Shown: one piece after another, positions 55,238 through 64,000 of the stretch
Numbering within the stretch: the first letter of the stretch is position 1
Layout: each line of letters starts with the position of its first letter
NCBI GenBank assembly: GCA_020746995.1
Contig: JAGPXD010000001.1
Location: forward strand, 3,038,001-3,102,000
DNA length: 64,000 nt
Reading direction: 5' to 3'
Origin: Plectosphaerella cucumerina
Taxonomy: Eukaryota; Ascomycota; Sordariomycetes; Glomerellales; Plectosphaerellaceae
The notes under the pieces: model-generated
The model's database searches: none
What the model saw: only the letters and a program-made list of their open reading frames with translations
Told to the model about the DNA's origin: nothing
Translations under genes and position numbers: made by a program

Positions 55238-56494
55238 ATGTCTGCCGCACGAGGCCTCGCCTCCGTCCTCAAAAAGAGCCCCTCCGACGTCGTCATCCTC
55301 TCCTCCCTCCGAACCCCCGTCTGCCGCTCCTACCGCGGCCAGCTCAAAGATGCCTACCCCGAAGAGCTCCTCTCCGTCGTCCTCCGCGCCACCCTTGACG
55401 CCAACCCGACCCTAGACCCGGCCGTCATCGAGGACGTCGCCGTCGGCGTCGTCCTCTCCGAGCTCGGCGGCTCCAAAGCCGCCCGCATGGCCATGAACCA
55501 TGTCGGCTACCCCAGCACCACAGCCCTCTACACCGTCAACCGCGCCTGCTCCTCCTCCCTGCAGGCCATCGCCCTTGTCGCCGCCCAGGTCCAGAACGGC
55601 ACGATATCCGTCGGCATCGGCGCCGGAATGGAGAGCATGACGCGGAACTATGGCTCAAAGGCTATCCCCGTCGACGCCTGGCCCGCCCTGAAGGATTCCC
55701 CCGTCAAGGACGCCCGGGACTGCGTCATGCCCATGGGCATCACCTCCGAGAACGTCGCCGAGCGCTACGGCGTCTCCCGCGCCGACCAGGACGCCTTCGC
55801 TGTCGAGTCCCACCGTCGCGCCGCCGCCGCCCGTGACGCCGGCCACTTCTCCGCCGAGATTGTCCCCGTCACCACGCGCTACCAGGAGGTCGACAAGCAG
55901 GGCAACAAGGTCGGCGAGGAGCAGACCATCACGGCCCGCGACGACGACGGCATCCGCGCCACCGCCAGCATCGAGGGCCTCGCCAAGCTCAAGCCCGCCT
56001 TCAAGCCCGATGGCGCCAGCACCGCTGGCAACTCCTCGCAGGTCTCGGACGGCGCGGCCGCCACCCTCCTCATGCGCCGCAGCACCGCCACCGAGCTTGG
56101 CCTGTCGGGCAGCATCATCGGCAAGTTCGTCGCCTCGGCCACGTCTGGCTGCGCTCCTGATGAGATGGGCATCGGCCCGGCTCTGGCCATCCCCAAGGTC
56201 CTCGGCCAGTTGGGGCTCACCACTGGCGACGTCGCCCGCTGGGAGATCAACGAGGCTTTTGCCAGCCAGGCCATCTACTCGGTGCGCGCCCTCGGCCTCG
56301 AGAAGGCCTGGGAAGAGGGCAGGGTGAACCCCGACGGCGGCGCCATCGCCCTGGGCCACCCGCTCGGCGCGACCGGCGCTCGTCTGACGAGCACTCTGCT
56401 CCACGGTCTGGGTCGCACTGGCGGCGACGTCGGCGTGGTGAGCATGTGCGTTGGCACAGGCATGGGCATGGCCGGTGTGTTTGTCCGGGAGTAG
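55238..56494 (+). CDS. 3-ketoacyl-CoA thiolase (POT1-type)
   Basis: Single exon, 418 residues, the normal length for the family. The acyl-accepting Cys is in NRACSSSLQAI near residue 105. The other active-site parts are NEAFASQA, GGAIALGHPLGATGARL (His) and SMCVGTGMG (second Cys), all intact. The enzyme cleaves 3-ketoacyl-CoA to acetyl-CoA and a shortened acyl-CoA in beta-oxidation. I see neither a clear PTS2 motif in the N-terminus (MSAARGLASVLKKSPSDVV) nor a C-terminal SKL (it ends FVRE), so peroxisomal import is not evident; a mitochondrial or cytosolic isoform is possible. It is intronless, unlike most neighbours. Confidence 0.93.
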   Translation: MSAARGLASVLKKSPSDVVILSSLRTPVCRSYRGQLKDAYPEELLSVVLRATLDANPTLDPAVIEDVAVGVVLSELGGSKAARMAMNHVGYPSTTALYTVNRACSSSLQAIALVAAQVQNGTISVGIGAGMESMTRNYGSKAIPVDAWPALKDSPVKDARDCVMPMGITSENVAERYGVSRADQDAFAVESHRRAAAARDAGHFSAEIVPVTTRYQEVDKQGNKVGEEQTITARDDDGIRATASIEGLAKLKPAFKPDGASTAGNSSQVSDGAAATLLMRRSTATELGLSGSIIGKFVASATSGCAPDEMGIGPALAIPKVLGQLGLTTGDVARWEINEAFASQAIYSVRALGLEKAWEEGRVNPDGGAIALGHPLGATGARLTSTLLHGLGRTGGDVGVVSMCVGTGMGMAGVFVRE

Positions 56495-56668
56495 GCAAGT
56501 GCCTTGAAAAGTAGGATCGATCTGTAAGTCAGCATAGAGGTAGACACGGTCGGATGTACCGTCACCGGGCTACGGGTCATATTTTGGGGGCAAGGTGTTT
56601 AGTGTTTAATCGAGCAATACCACTGTCATTTGAATGCTATCATGGATGCTTGCGCATGGATACACCCC

Positions 56669-58159
56669 TCATTCCTTCTTCTGGATTCGGGGGAAGAGCA
56701 GCCAGATGCCGCCGATGACGACGAGCAGCGCGAGGATGATGGGCTGCAGCACGCTGACGCCGCGGCTGGTGGCGATGGCACCAATGGCGAAGGGGAAGAC
56801 GGTGCCGCCGGCGCCTCCCATGGCCATGGCAAAGCCCATAGAACTGACATGGATATGCTTGGGGAGGAGCTTGGCGACTACCGTGATGGCGCCGGGGAAC
56901 ATTGGCCCCAAGAAGAAGCCGAGGAAGGAGACAGCAATGGCCGAGACGATGAACTGCGGCACCAGCCAGAACAGCAGCTGCAGTCCGATGGCGATAGCGA
57001 GGTAGATGGAGATGCAGAGGCGCTCGCCGTAGCGCTCCGTGACGAAACCGAGCAGGGCGCGGCCGGCGACCATGCCAGCCCAGAAGCCCGAGCCCGAGGC
57101 GCCGGCAGCGAACTCGCTGGCCTTGCGAACGCGCAGCATAAAAGTGATGACCCAGCCGCCCAGGCCGACCTCAACGCCCAGGTATAGGAAGAAGAAGGAA
57201 GAGCAAAGCCAAGTCACCTTGCTCTTGAGAGCTTCCTTCGTGCCGGCGCCCTTTGCGCCCTCTTCCCTAGGATGCTCGGCGCGGTAGACGGCGCCCGTCT
57301 TGTGCCAGAAGGCAAGGGACAGGCCTACCCATTCGACGCCAGCGATACCCAGCATCAGATAGTAATAGGAGTACCAGGGCATGTTGCCGCGAGTGACCAT
57401 GGCGGTGGCGATGAGGGGAGATAGGAGGGCGCCGAGCGAGTAGGTCGAGTGCATGAAGCCCTGGATGGTATTGGATTTGTCCATGGCGCCAACCCAGGCG
57501 CAGTAGCAGGCATCGGTCAGGCCGTTGCCGAAGCCGCTGATGGCGAAGATGACGACGAGCACGGGAAATGGTGGGTGAGCGGCGGCGGCGGCGAAAGCGA
57601 TGATGTGGCAGGCAGGGGCCATGATGGCGATACCGCGCTGACCCCAGCGCATGTGGATGCGAGCATTTGTGAAGGCGGCGACCGAGTAGCCCGCGAAGGG
57701 GGTAAGGAAGATGAGTGAGACGGTCGTGTAAGTGAGGTCGTAGTATCGCTCGAGCTGGGCTGGGTCAGTTTGGGCGTGTCAAGGGGAATGCTGCCGGATC
57801 ATACGTATGGGAGCAAGGCCTGGTACTGTCAGCCGGGTTCATCGTGATGATTTGCGCCTACTTACACCAATGGCCGCATCATTCATACCAGCAATAGCAA
57901 ATGACAAAAAGGCAAAGGCCAGACGCGTGACATTGCCCTTGGGATAGTTCCATCGCTGGACCTCGTTGTGCGCGACATGGCCCGGCGGCGGATGGTCGGC
58001 GGCAGTGTCTCCCTCCTCCTCGGACGAGTTCCTCCTCGCCGTGCGCCGAGACGACTTGGACCCCACGCGTTGGAGCTCAATGGCCTCAGGGCCGGTCTGC
58101 TTGTCCCCCAGCGGTGTCAGCACCGCCTCGGGCCTGGTGATGGTCGCAGTCTGGGACAT
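56669..58159 (-). CDS. MFS transporter, Bsc6/fungal orphan type
   Basis: Exons complement(56669..57754, 57805..57819, 57866..58159), 464 residues. The middle exon has only 15 bases (ALLPY); using it gives FAIAGMNDAAIGALLPYLERYYDL, the expected first helix and loop. About 75 hydrophilic residues precede it (MSQTATITRPE). Twelve helices can be drawn; typical pieces are SGFGNGLTDACYCAWVG, FFFLYLGVEVGLGGWVITFM and GFFLGPMFPGAITVVAKLLP. The layout resembles the yeast BSC6-like and fucose-permease-like MFS proteins. Substrate unknown. It converges with the thiolase gene. Confidence 0.85.
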
Positions 58160-59929
58160 GACTGCGGGTGCTTGGCGAGTGGTGTTGATGATGACGGGGA
58201 GAGATCCCGCGTATGCAGCGGGCGGCGGTGAGATTTTTAAGGAAAGAAGCTGCCAGCCAGGAGGACGGACGTTGCCCGGCGTTGCATCTGTCGGTAGGAT
58301 GACATGCAGGGCGGAGGAGGGCCGAGTCACTCGGCAAGAACGATCCTGCAGCGGCCCTGCCAGAGGGGGAAGCTCCGGGGTATCGGCCTGGGGAAATAGC
58401 GACACTTTGTCCAGTCAGAGGCGTGGAATGCCGCTTTTTCTGGGGACTTTGAGTCGTGGTGCGTCGATCACGGAGTGTCGCCCAGGGAAGCAGCTGCTAG
58501 CGACCGGCAGCAAATTTGGGTCGCGCTGCTAACGGCAACAAATGGCAGGTCTGTAGTTCTCCGCCGAGTTTCCCGTCTGTTTCCCTATGAGTTTTCCGCT
58601 CTGCTGCCCTGGCCTGCCCGACTCGTCAGGTTTTCTGATAGGCGCTGGGAGCAGCTTTGGTGGTAGTTATGGCAGTAGTAGTGGCCTGGCGTTAGTTCTC
58701 CGCTGACTTTTCCGCACAGTCGCTGTGAGGTTTCTGATCTTCTACACTCCCGACACCCCGACACGGAAGCTTCCCGAGCGGGTGAGGGGTTGGCACCTCA
58801 TCTATAGCTCAACAATATCAGCTTCATCGAGTCAGAAACATCTCAAGATCGTGAAGTTTCCAGACGGTTAGAATTAGGAAGCAGCCTATGATCCATTTGC
58901 AAACAGCGTTGTTTTCAAAGTTCGCAGCAGCTGACGGCCTCCGGCCCCTCTGCCCCGCCGCACGGCCCCGGCCCGGCGCCGGACTCACCCCGCGGTTTAC
59001 TTCCGGAGGCCCCGCGTCCTCCCGACACGTGGGGGCAGGACGCCAATCGCCGGCCGTGTGACCGTCGCTGAGGTCACCGAGCTCACCTGCGCCTCTTTGC
59101 GCGAACTGGAAGGCCCTCGGCATCGAGGTCCAGCCCAATTGTTCCAAGCACGACAGCTCCGCTGACCGCGCCGGCTTCCCCGTCGAGCTGCCGGCTCCTA
59201 CGGCAACAAGTACACCTCTCATACCCATGCGTACTTCAAGTCTCCTTATCTTTGTCTAGGACCTCGACCAACTGGCGTCTCAAATCCAGGGGCAAGCTCC
59301 CTTTTCAGACAATCCTAGCAGAAGAGTCCCAATGAGACAAGATGAACGTAGTCATCGCCGAACTTCTCAGTCGCAGCCCCTGATATTCTAGCAAAATTTG
59401 CAATTGTTGACATGGGACCTACTCTGCCTCCTCCAAGACCACCGGTTTCCGGCGGACAGTGGTGCCGTCAGTGACGGCAACGACTCATGCACCCCTGGCC
59501 GCGCATGCCCAGGAAGCACGAATGCAGGGGATCAGTCTTCAGCGGAATATTCCACAAGGGTACATGGCATTGTGACCTGCCTTTCTTTCCCGCTGGAACC
59601 TAAGGGATCTCCTCATGACCCTCTCCCCAGCAGACCGTCTTTCAGACCTCGCGTGCAGGGTTATGCAGAGACGAAGAATCCTTCCGCCCCGCCCCCCTGA
59701 AAAAAGAACTATTGTCCTTCAGGCGGCTGTCTACGCGGAGCATAAGCCAGTCTATTGACTTGGTAGCCATCAGATATAACCGGTGTCAGCCACGTTTCTA
59801 CTTTGAAGGGTCGCAAGGCGATAGATCTCTTCCCTCCCTTCAAGCCAACCGAACATCAGGCTTCAACATCATCGCGGCCACGCCACCCGTGTGTGCTGGC
59901 TCTGTCTTTTCATAGTCTTGATTCTGGAT
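58160..59929. other. Intergenic, no intact gene seen
   Basis: About 1.8 kb. Scattered short frames on both strands, none with a domain. It follows the MFS promoter and precedes the 7TM relic, and may contain further decayed sequence that I cannot assign. Confidence 0.45.
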
Positions 59930-61039
59930 CCTGCCCAGTTCTGCCGCTCCCTTCATCTCTGCTCATCTTTGGCTCCGGCTCAAGATCCAACGGCAGCGTC
60001 TCGTCATCGGCGATACCCTTCTCATCATTATCTAGTACGCCTCGCTGGGCCATGTGATCTTCGTCATCATCTTCGCGACAGAGGCTCCCCCCGCCCCCTC
60101 CATCCTGGAATCGATTACTCGTTACTGAATTAGACAATTAAAATTACCAAGATCGAATTCGTCCCAGGGTAAGAGACATCTCCGGCACCACGGCATATCA
60201 TTGCACGTCTGACATTAGTGCCTGATGATCTAGTTGAGTGTTCTGCCGTTCTCCACGTCCCTGTACTTTTGCAAGTTCACCCTCCTAGCAACTTACATGC
60301 AACTCTTCCCAACCAGCGTCTTTTACATCGCGTGGTCCTTGCATTTCAGAGCCAACATTGCCAGTGCGTACATAATGAGATGTGCCTCAGAACAGCAGCT
60401 GATCAGACTATCCACAGTTTTGACGCTGCCATTCTTCGTCCTCAAGGGACTCTAGGTCAAACGGACCACCATGGTGGGCATCTATGCGACCTTTGGACTG
60501 GGGTTCATTTGCCTTCAGTCTGACGCGCTTCCTGATCATCCAAGTCGGAGCCGGCTCTCTCATGCCTCTGACTTTGATCCATGAGTGCATCACATATAAG
60601 CATGTGCTATCAGTCAACTCCAGCACAACAAACCACTGACGGCAATCCTATAGAAACATGATCTATCCTTGGCGAAAACATCGCCCTCATCATCGCTTGC
60701 CTTTCATCTCCCTGACCCTACCTCCGCACCGGCTTTAAGAGTTCCTCCGCAGATCTTTCATATGGCCAAGGTTACGGGGGTCAGTCCAGTAATCTGGCCG
60801 GCACGCGCAAGAGCAAGGCGGCGGGTGCATTCGAGAGAATGGACAATGTGTACCCAACCGGTCTATCGAGCGTCAATCGCCAGCAGAACGACCTGGAGGA
60901 CGATTCCTGGTCAGAGGTAAAGAAGAGCAACAGGAGCGACATCGAGCTGGTGACTGTGCAGGCGCAGTCGGAATACAGCAGAAGTCCAACGGCACGGCCT
61001 GGCGAAATTCGGGTGGACCAGGAGATCAGAGCGAGATGA
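59930..61039 (+). pseudogene. Decayed fungal 7TM rhodopsin-like (Pth11-type) membrane protein gene
   Basis: Pieces in order match the fungal rhodopsin-like family: the first-loop stretch SAHLWLRLKIQRQRL followed by a helix LVIGDTLLII; a helix YASLGHVIFVIIFA; TM3 LYFCKFTLLATYMQLFP; KRTTMVGIYATFGLGFICL; then in another frame SLTRFLIIQVGAGSL; and the last helix GENIALIIACL followed by a polar Ser/Arg tail to a stop at 61,037-61,039. In-frame stops interrupt the helix-1 region (TAG 60033-60035) and the end of the last helix (TGA 60713-60715, where the family has Arg, so CGA to TGA is likely). At least two frame changes occur, near 60,515 and 60,600-60,660; introns may explain one. No intact frame can be drawn. 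Confidence 0.5.
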
Positions 61040-61189
61040 TGGTGCAGGCCATGCAAGGTGATAGTCCAGGGTATCTGGTAGCAGGGTCATGAAGTCTCTC
61101 AGAGTTGATGGTCGAAACATATTCGCAACTTTCAAGGCTTCAATTCGCTAGGCTCTGGAGAACCGGCCTCAGGAGCCCGGACAGCATCC

Positions 61190-63127
61190 TCACTTGTTTT
61201 CAGAACCACCCGCCCGGCCCTCCCAGGCCTCCTTGACCATGTCGGCACACCTCTCAGCGACCATGTAAGTCGGCGCAACGGTGTGAGCGCACGTCAACTC
61301 AGGGAAGACACTCGCATCTGCGACCCTCAGGTTTCCAAAGCCGTGTACCTTCAAATCCTGGTTGACAACACCGCCGGCTGCCTCATCGCCCATGCGACAG
61401 CTCGACGTAACATGCAGCGTACTGTTCAGCCTCTTCTTGACAAACTCATCAATCTCCTCGTCCGTCGCATCCCGCCAGCTGCCCGCTGTGCTGCCGGGCG
61501 TCATGCCCGGGGCGCGATGCCAGACGGTCTCAAAGTCGTAGCCCTTGGTGCGGAAGCGTTCCGCAATGTGCATGGCAAAGCGAGACGCCTTGCGTGCCAC
61601 AGCCCAATCTTTAGAGGCGGACGGATCGATGGACGGATGATGCAGCCGCGGCAGCGCAAGGGGGTCGCTGGATGCGAGGGAGATGCGGCCCAGGGACACT
61701 GGCTGCGCCAGCGTCGCGTACAGCCCGTAGTAGCCGATGCCCGACTTCCACTCATTATCGAGCGCAGCCGCTGTGAGGATGATCTCGATGTCGGGTGTGT
61801 TGCGTGTGTCGTGCGCGTCCATGTTGTCCCAGCCCTCGGCATCGCGATGGAGGACCTGCATCGTTTCGTCGTCGATGGCGCTGCTACGTACCCAAATGCA
61901 CTGCTTGGTTGTTGTAGATGCGAAGATGCCTGTTCGCCAGATGAAGAAGAGAACAAGGTGCCACAACACGAAAAGCGGGCGCGTCAGAGCGTGATTCGAG
62001 TCATCCGGCTTGACTTGGAAGCTGAGACCGAAGGAGACGTGATCCTTGAGGTTCTGCCCGACTCCTGACAGTTCACGTACCACGGGAATGCGGTGCGCTT
62101 CGAGCTCCTTGCGGGGTCCGATGCCGCTGAGCATGAGCACCTGAGGCGAGAAGAGAGCGCCACATGTCACGATGACCTCGCGCTTGACCTTGACGTAACA
62201 CGCGCGGGTGGACCGTTTCGACCGTACATCTAGAAGGTGCACCCCGAGGACAGTGCTGCCATCTTCGTCGATCTCGAGCTTGGTGGCCGCAGCGCCCGTG
62301 CAGATGGTGAGGCGGCCACGACGCTGGAGAGCCAGCTTCAGGGGAAGGTAGGCTCTCAGGGATGAGACCCGCAGCCCATCGTTGTCGATCATAGTGTCGA
62401 TATTGAAGATGCCCTGAGCTGGGGACTCTGGGTCGTTCAGATCATTGCCTACCGGGAGGCCAACGTCCTCAGCCGTGGCATCGAAGCTGCCGTCTATGTC
62501 AGCGCATGTAGCTCCCTCTAGCAGCGGAGTGTTGCTCACAAGCTGTCCACGCCCAGCACGGATGGAACGTGACGCAGAACCAGTGGCCCGCGATCACCTC
62601 GCTTCTCACCCCTGTGCGTCTTGGGCAGCAGGGACGTGTTCTCCATCTTTCGAAAGTACGGCTCGCACTTTTCAAAACACCACTCGTCGTTACCGAGCTC
62701 CGCCCATCGATTGTACGTCGACGGTGTGCCGCGCGTAAGCATGAGGCCATTGACACGCGAGGCGCCCCCAACAGCCTGCGACGTGTACACGAACAGGGGT
62801 TGGCCGTCCCAGCCGTCCTTCTCGGCCTCCAGCGTCACCGCTTGGGGCGCATTCCGCAGCAATATCTGGCTGACGAGGGGTATGTTGAAAAACCAGCTGT
62901 CCCTGGCCCTGCCGCGCGAGATGAGCAGAACAGACACCGAGGGGTCTTCGCTCAGGCGTGAAGCGAGGACGCATCCGGCCGTTCCGCCTGTGCACGGTCA
63001 GTCAAGACTCGAGCGCATGTGAGCAATTGATCCCAGACGTACCGCCGACAATCACATAGTCATACTCCTTACCGTCGACGTCAGAAGCCGTCTGCTCGGG
63101 GTAGCTGGGACCAAATAAGAACGACAT
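61190..63127 (-). CDS. GMC oxidoreductase, FAD-dependent
   Basis: Exons complement(61190..62486, 62540..62987, 63043..63127), 609 residues. The FAD-binding GxGxxG is in DYVIVGGGTAGCVLASRL, split by the first intron. GMC signature 1 region follows (YTSQAVGGASRVNGLMLTRG), and signature 2 is GALFSPQVLMLSGIGP. The catalytic His lies in STLHVTSSCRMG, and the end VADASVFPELTCAHTVAPTY is family-like. A frame break near 62,539 is removed by a 53-bp intron (GTGAGC..CAG), giving VDSFFDATAEDVGLP. The acidic residue that normally holds the FAD ribose after strand 2 (usually LLIEAG) is replaced here: LLISRG. No signal peptide is seen. The substrate is an alcohol or sugar-type donor, unknown. Confidence 0.9.
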
Positions 63128-63182
63128 GGCTGCGAGTCGCGAGTGAGGAGGTTGAATGGAATGGAATGCGGGAACCGTGCCC

Positions 63183-63192
63183 CCTTATAAGG
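63183..63192 (-). promoter_or_regulatory. TATA-like element of the GMC gene
   Basis: The palindrome ccttataagg lies about 56 bp upstream of the GMC start codon as read on the minus strand, a position fitting a TATA box. Confidence 0.4.
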
Positions 63193-63908
63193 TTTCAAGA
63201 CTCAGCACGCGGCTTTCGGCATCTTCCAGGCGCCTAGCCGGACCGCGTACCGTATCATCGGTGAGGGATCAGCAACCATGTCGCTGCAGGGATATGGGGA
63301 CAGTGACACCGAGACATGCAGTGGCGCGGCGCAATCATCAAGCCGCTGGCAGTCGGTCCTGCTCATTGAGCGTTTCTCGTCCTTTGGTGGTGTAGCAATT
63401 CCGAACTGGGCTACTTTCGAGTGGTGAGGGTGTTCAAGCGTTCATACATGTGGGTTATTTGTGTTCATTTGGCAAATTACATGGTCGGGGAAATGATTTT
63501 CATGATTTAAATCCCAATAACGCTGATGTTCGTCCAGTCTTCAGTGCTTCTGCAAAGCTAGGCGTGCGGGTGGACAATGCGGCAGAGATGGGGGATGAGT
63601 GACGCCGGGAGCATCGCAAACAATGTCTGGTAGGAGTTATGTTTTGATTCTTCTGATGGTTCGTTGTGTCTGGTCGATGTCATGGTTCATCTTGATCCAA
63701 CAGAAAGGCTGTACGCCTCGAAGTACACTATGGTGGTGATCCGGGGAACAGAATGGTGATCTGGTCCACTTGTTCACCGAATATGTCACGATAGAGTCAA
63801 TAGATCGATCTGAGGCTCTGTCGCTAGGTACGCATCTAGACTTCTCTCCGATCGATAAATTACCCAGCCCTATGGCTGTAAGTAAACGGAATATTGATAT
63901 ACATGCTA
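63193..63908. other. Intergenic, no gene seen
   Basis: About 720 bp upstream of the GMC gene, AT-richer than the rest of the window toward its right end. No coding frame was supported. Confidence 0.45.
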
Positions 63909-64000
63909 TTAACGTTCTGAACATCCCCCGGGAAGAAAGTGATAGTCCTTCCTAGCAATCTCCTCCAGCTTCTCCTTGTAGCCAGCCTCGCCCCTTTTCC
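63909..64000 (-). CDS. Partial gene at right edge, C-terminus only
   Basis: The last 29 codons plus TAA (63909-63911) of a minus-strand gene that continues beyond the window. The frame reads a helical piece AGYKEKLEEIARKDYHFLP and then GGCSER. It looks like a genuine protein end (Lys/Glu-rich amphipathic helix then an aromatic segment), but the piece is too short to name the family. Confidence 0.4.
   Translation of the reverse strand, partial: KRGEAGYKEKLEEIARKDYHFLPGGCSER

Noticed and set aside
62536..62541. Apparent nonsense codon splitting the GMC gene in two
   Set aside because: A 53-bp intron with GTGAGC donor and CAG acceptor (62487-62539) removes it and gives a family-typical sequence, so the gene is intact.
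63637..63924. 95-codon minus-strand open frame near the right edge
   Set aside because: It overlaps the better-supported partial C-terminus in another frame and shows no family features.

Overview
The window is nuclear DNA of a filamentous ascomycete, probably a Sordariomycete-like Pezizomycotina. The signs are genes broken by very short introns (about 45-75 bp, GT..AG, many with GTAAGT or GTACGT donors), no operons, GC-rich coding DNA, two Zn2Cys6 regulators, a HET-domain relic, a fungal 7TM (Pth11-type) relic and a DUF3716-type protein. I assembled the gene models by hand from splice sites and reading-frame continuity; exon joins are given in each entry.

Layout. 0.5-6.1 kb: a cytochrome P450 and a Zn2Cys6 regulator of AflR-like appearance transcribed away from each other, then a TPR protein. 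6.9-12.9 kb: an allantoate-permease-type MFS transporter and a TauD-type dioxygenase sharing one divergent promoter, then a DUF1989 protein and a GNAT acetyltransferase. The transporter frame carries one in-frame TGA near its N-terminus. 13.6-17.5 kb: one 1,289-residue, almost wholly disordered protein. 17.5-24.5 kb: about 7 kb without a recognisable gene. 24.5-32 kb: a second Zn2Cys6 factor, a ten-exon mitochondrial carrier, an AhpD-like protein and mitochondrial succinyl-CoA:3-ketoacid CoA-transferase. 33-37 kb: an F-box-like protein and a Gly/Gln/Pro-rich protein with a 30-bp tandem repeat. 38-47 kb: RidA, dihydroxyacetone kinase, a dihydrodipicolinate-synthase-family aldolase, a DUF3716-type protein and a D-serine dehydratase. 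47.8-58.2 kb: an esterase, two MFS transporters and a 3-ketoacyl-CoA thiolase, with a heavily mutated HET gene between them. 59.9-63.1 kb: a decayed 7TM receptor-like gene and a GMC oxidoreductase. A partial gene runs off the right edge.

How the genes may work together (inference): the transporter/TauD pair looks like an uptake-plus-oxidation unit for a small sulfur- or nitrogen-bearing compound. D-serine dehydratase makes 2-aminoacrylate, which RidA hydrolyses. The aldolase family yields pyruvate plus a small aldehyde, and dihydroxyacetone kinase feeds trioses to glycolysis. The transferase and thiolase belong to acetoacetate/acyl-CoA metabolism. The P450 with its divergent regulator could be an orphan secondary-metabolite fragment. 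The 52-61 kb part is an accessory-type region in which two self/non-self or receptor-type genes have decayed. I recognised no tRNA, rRNA, CRISPR array or transposase.
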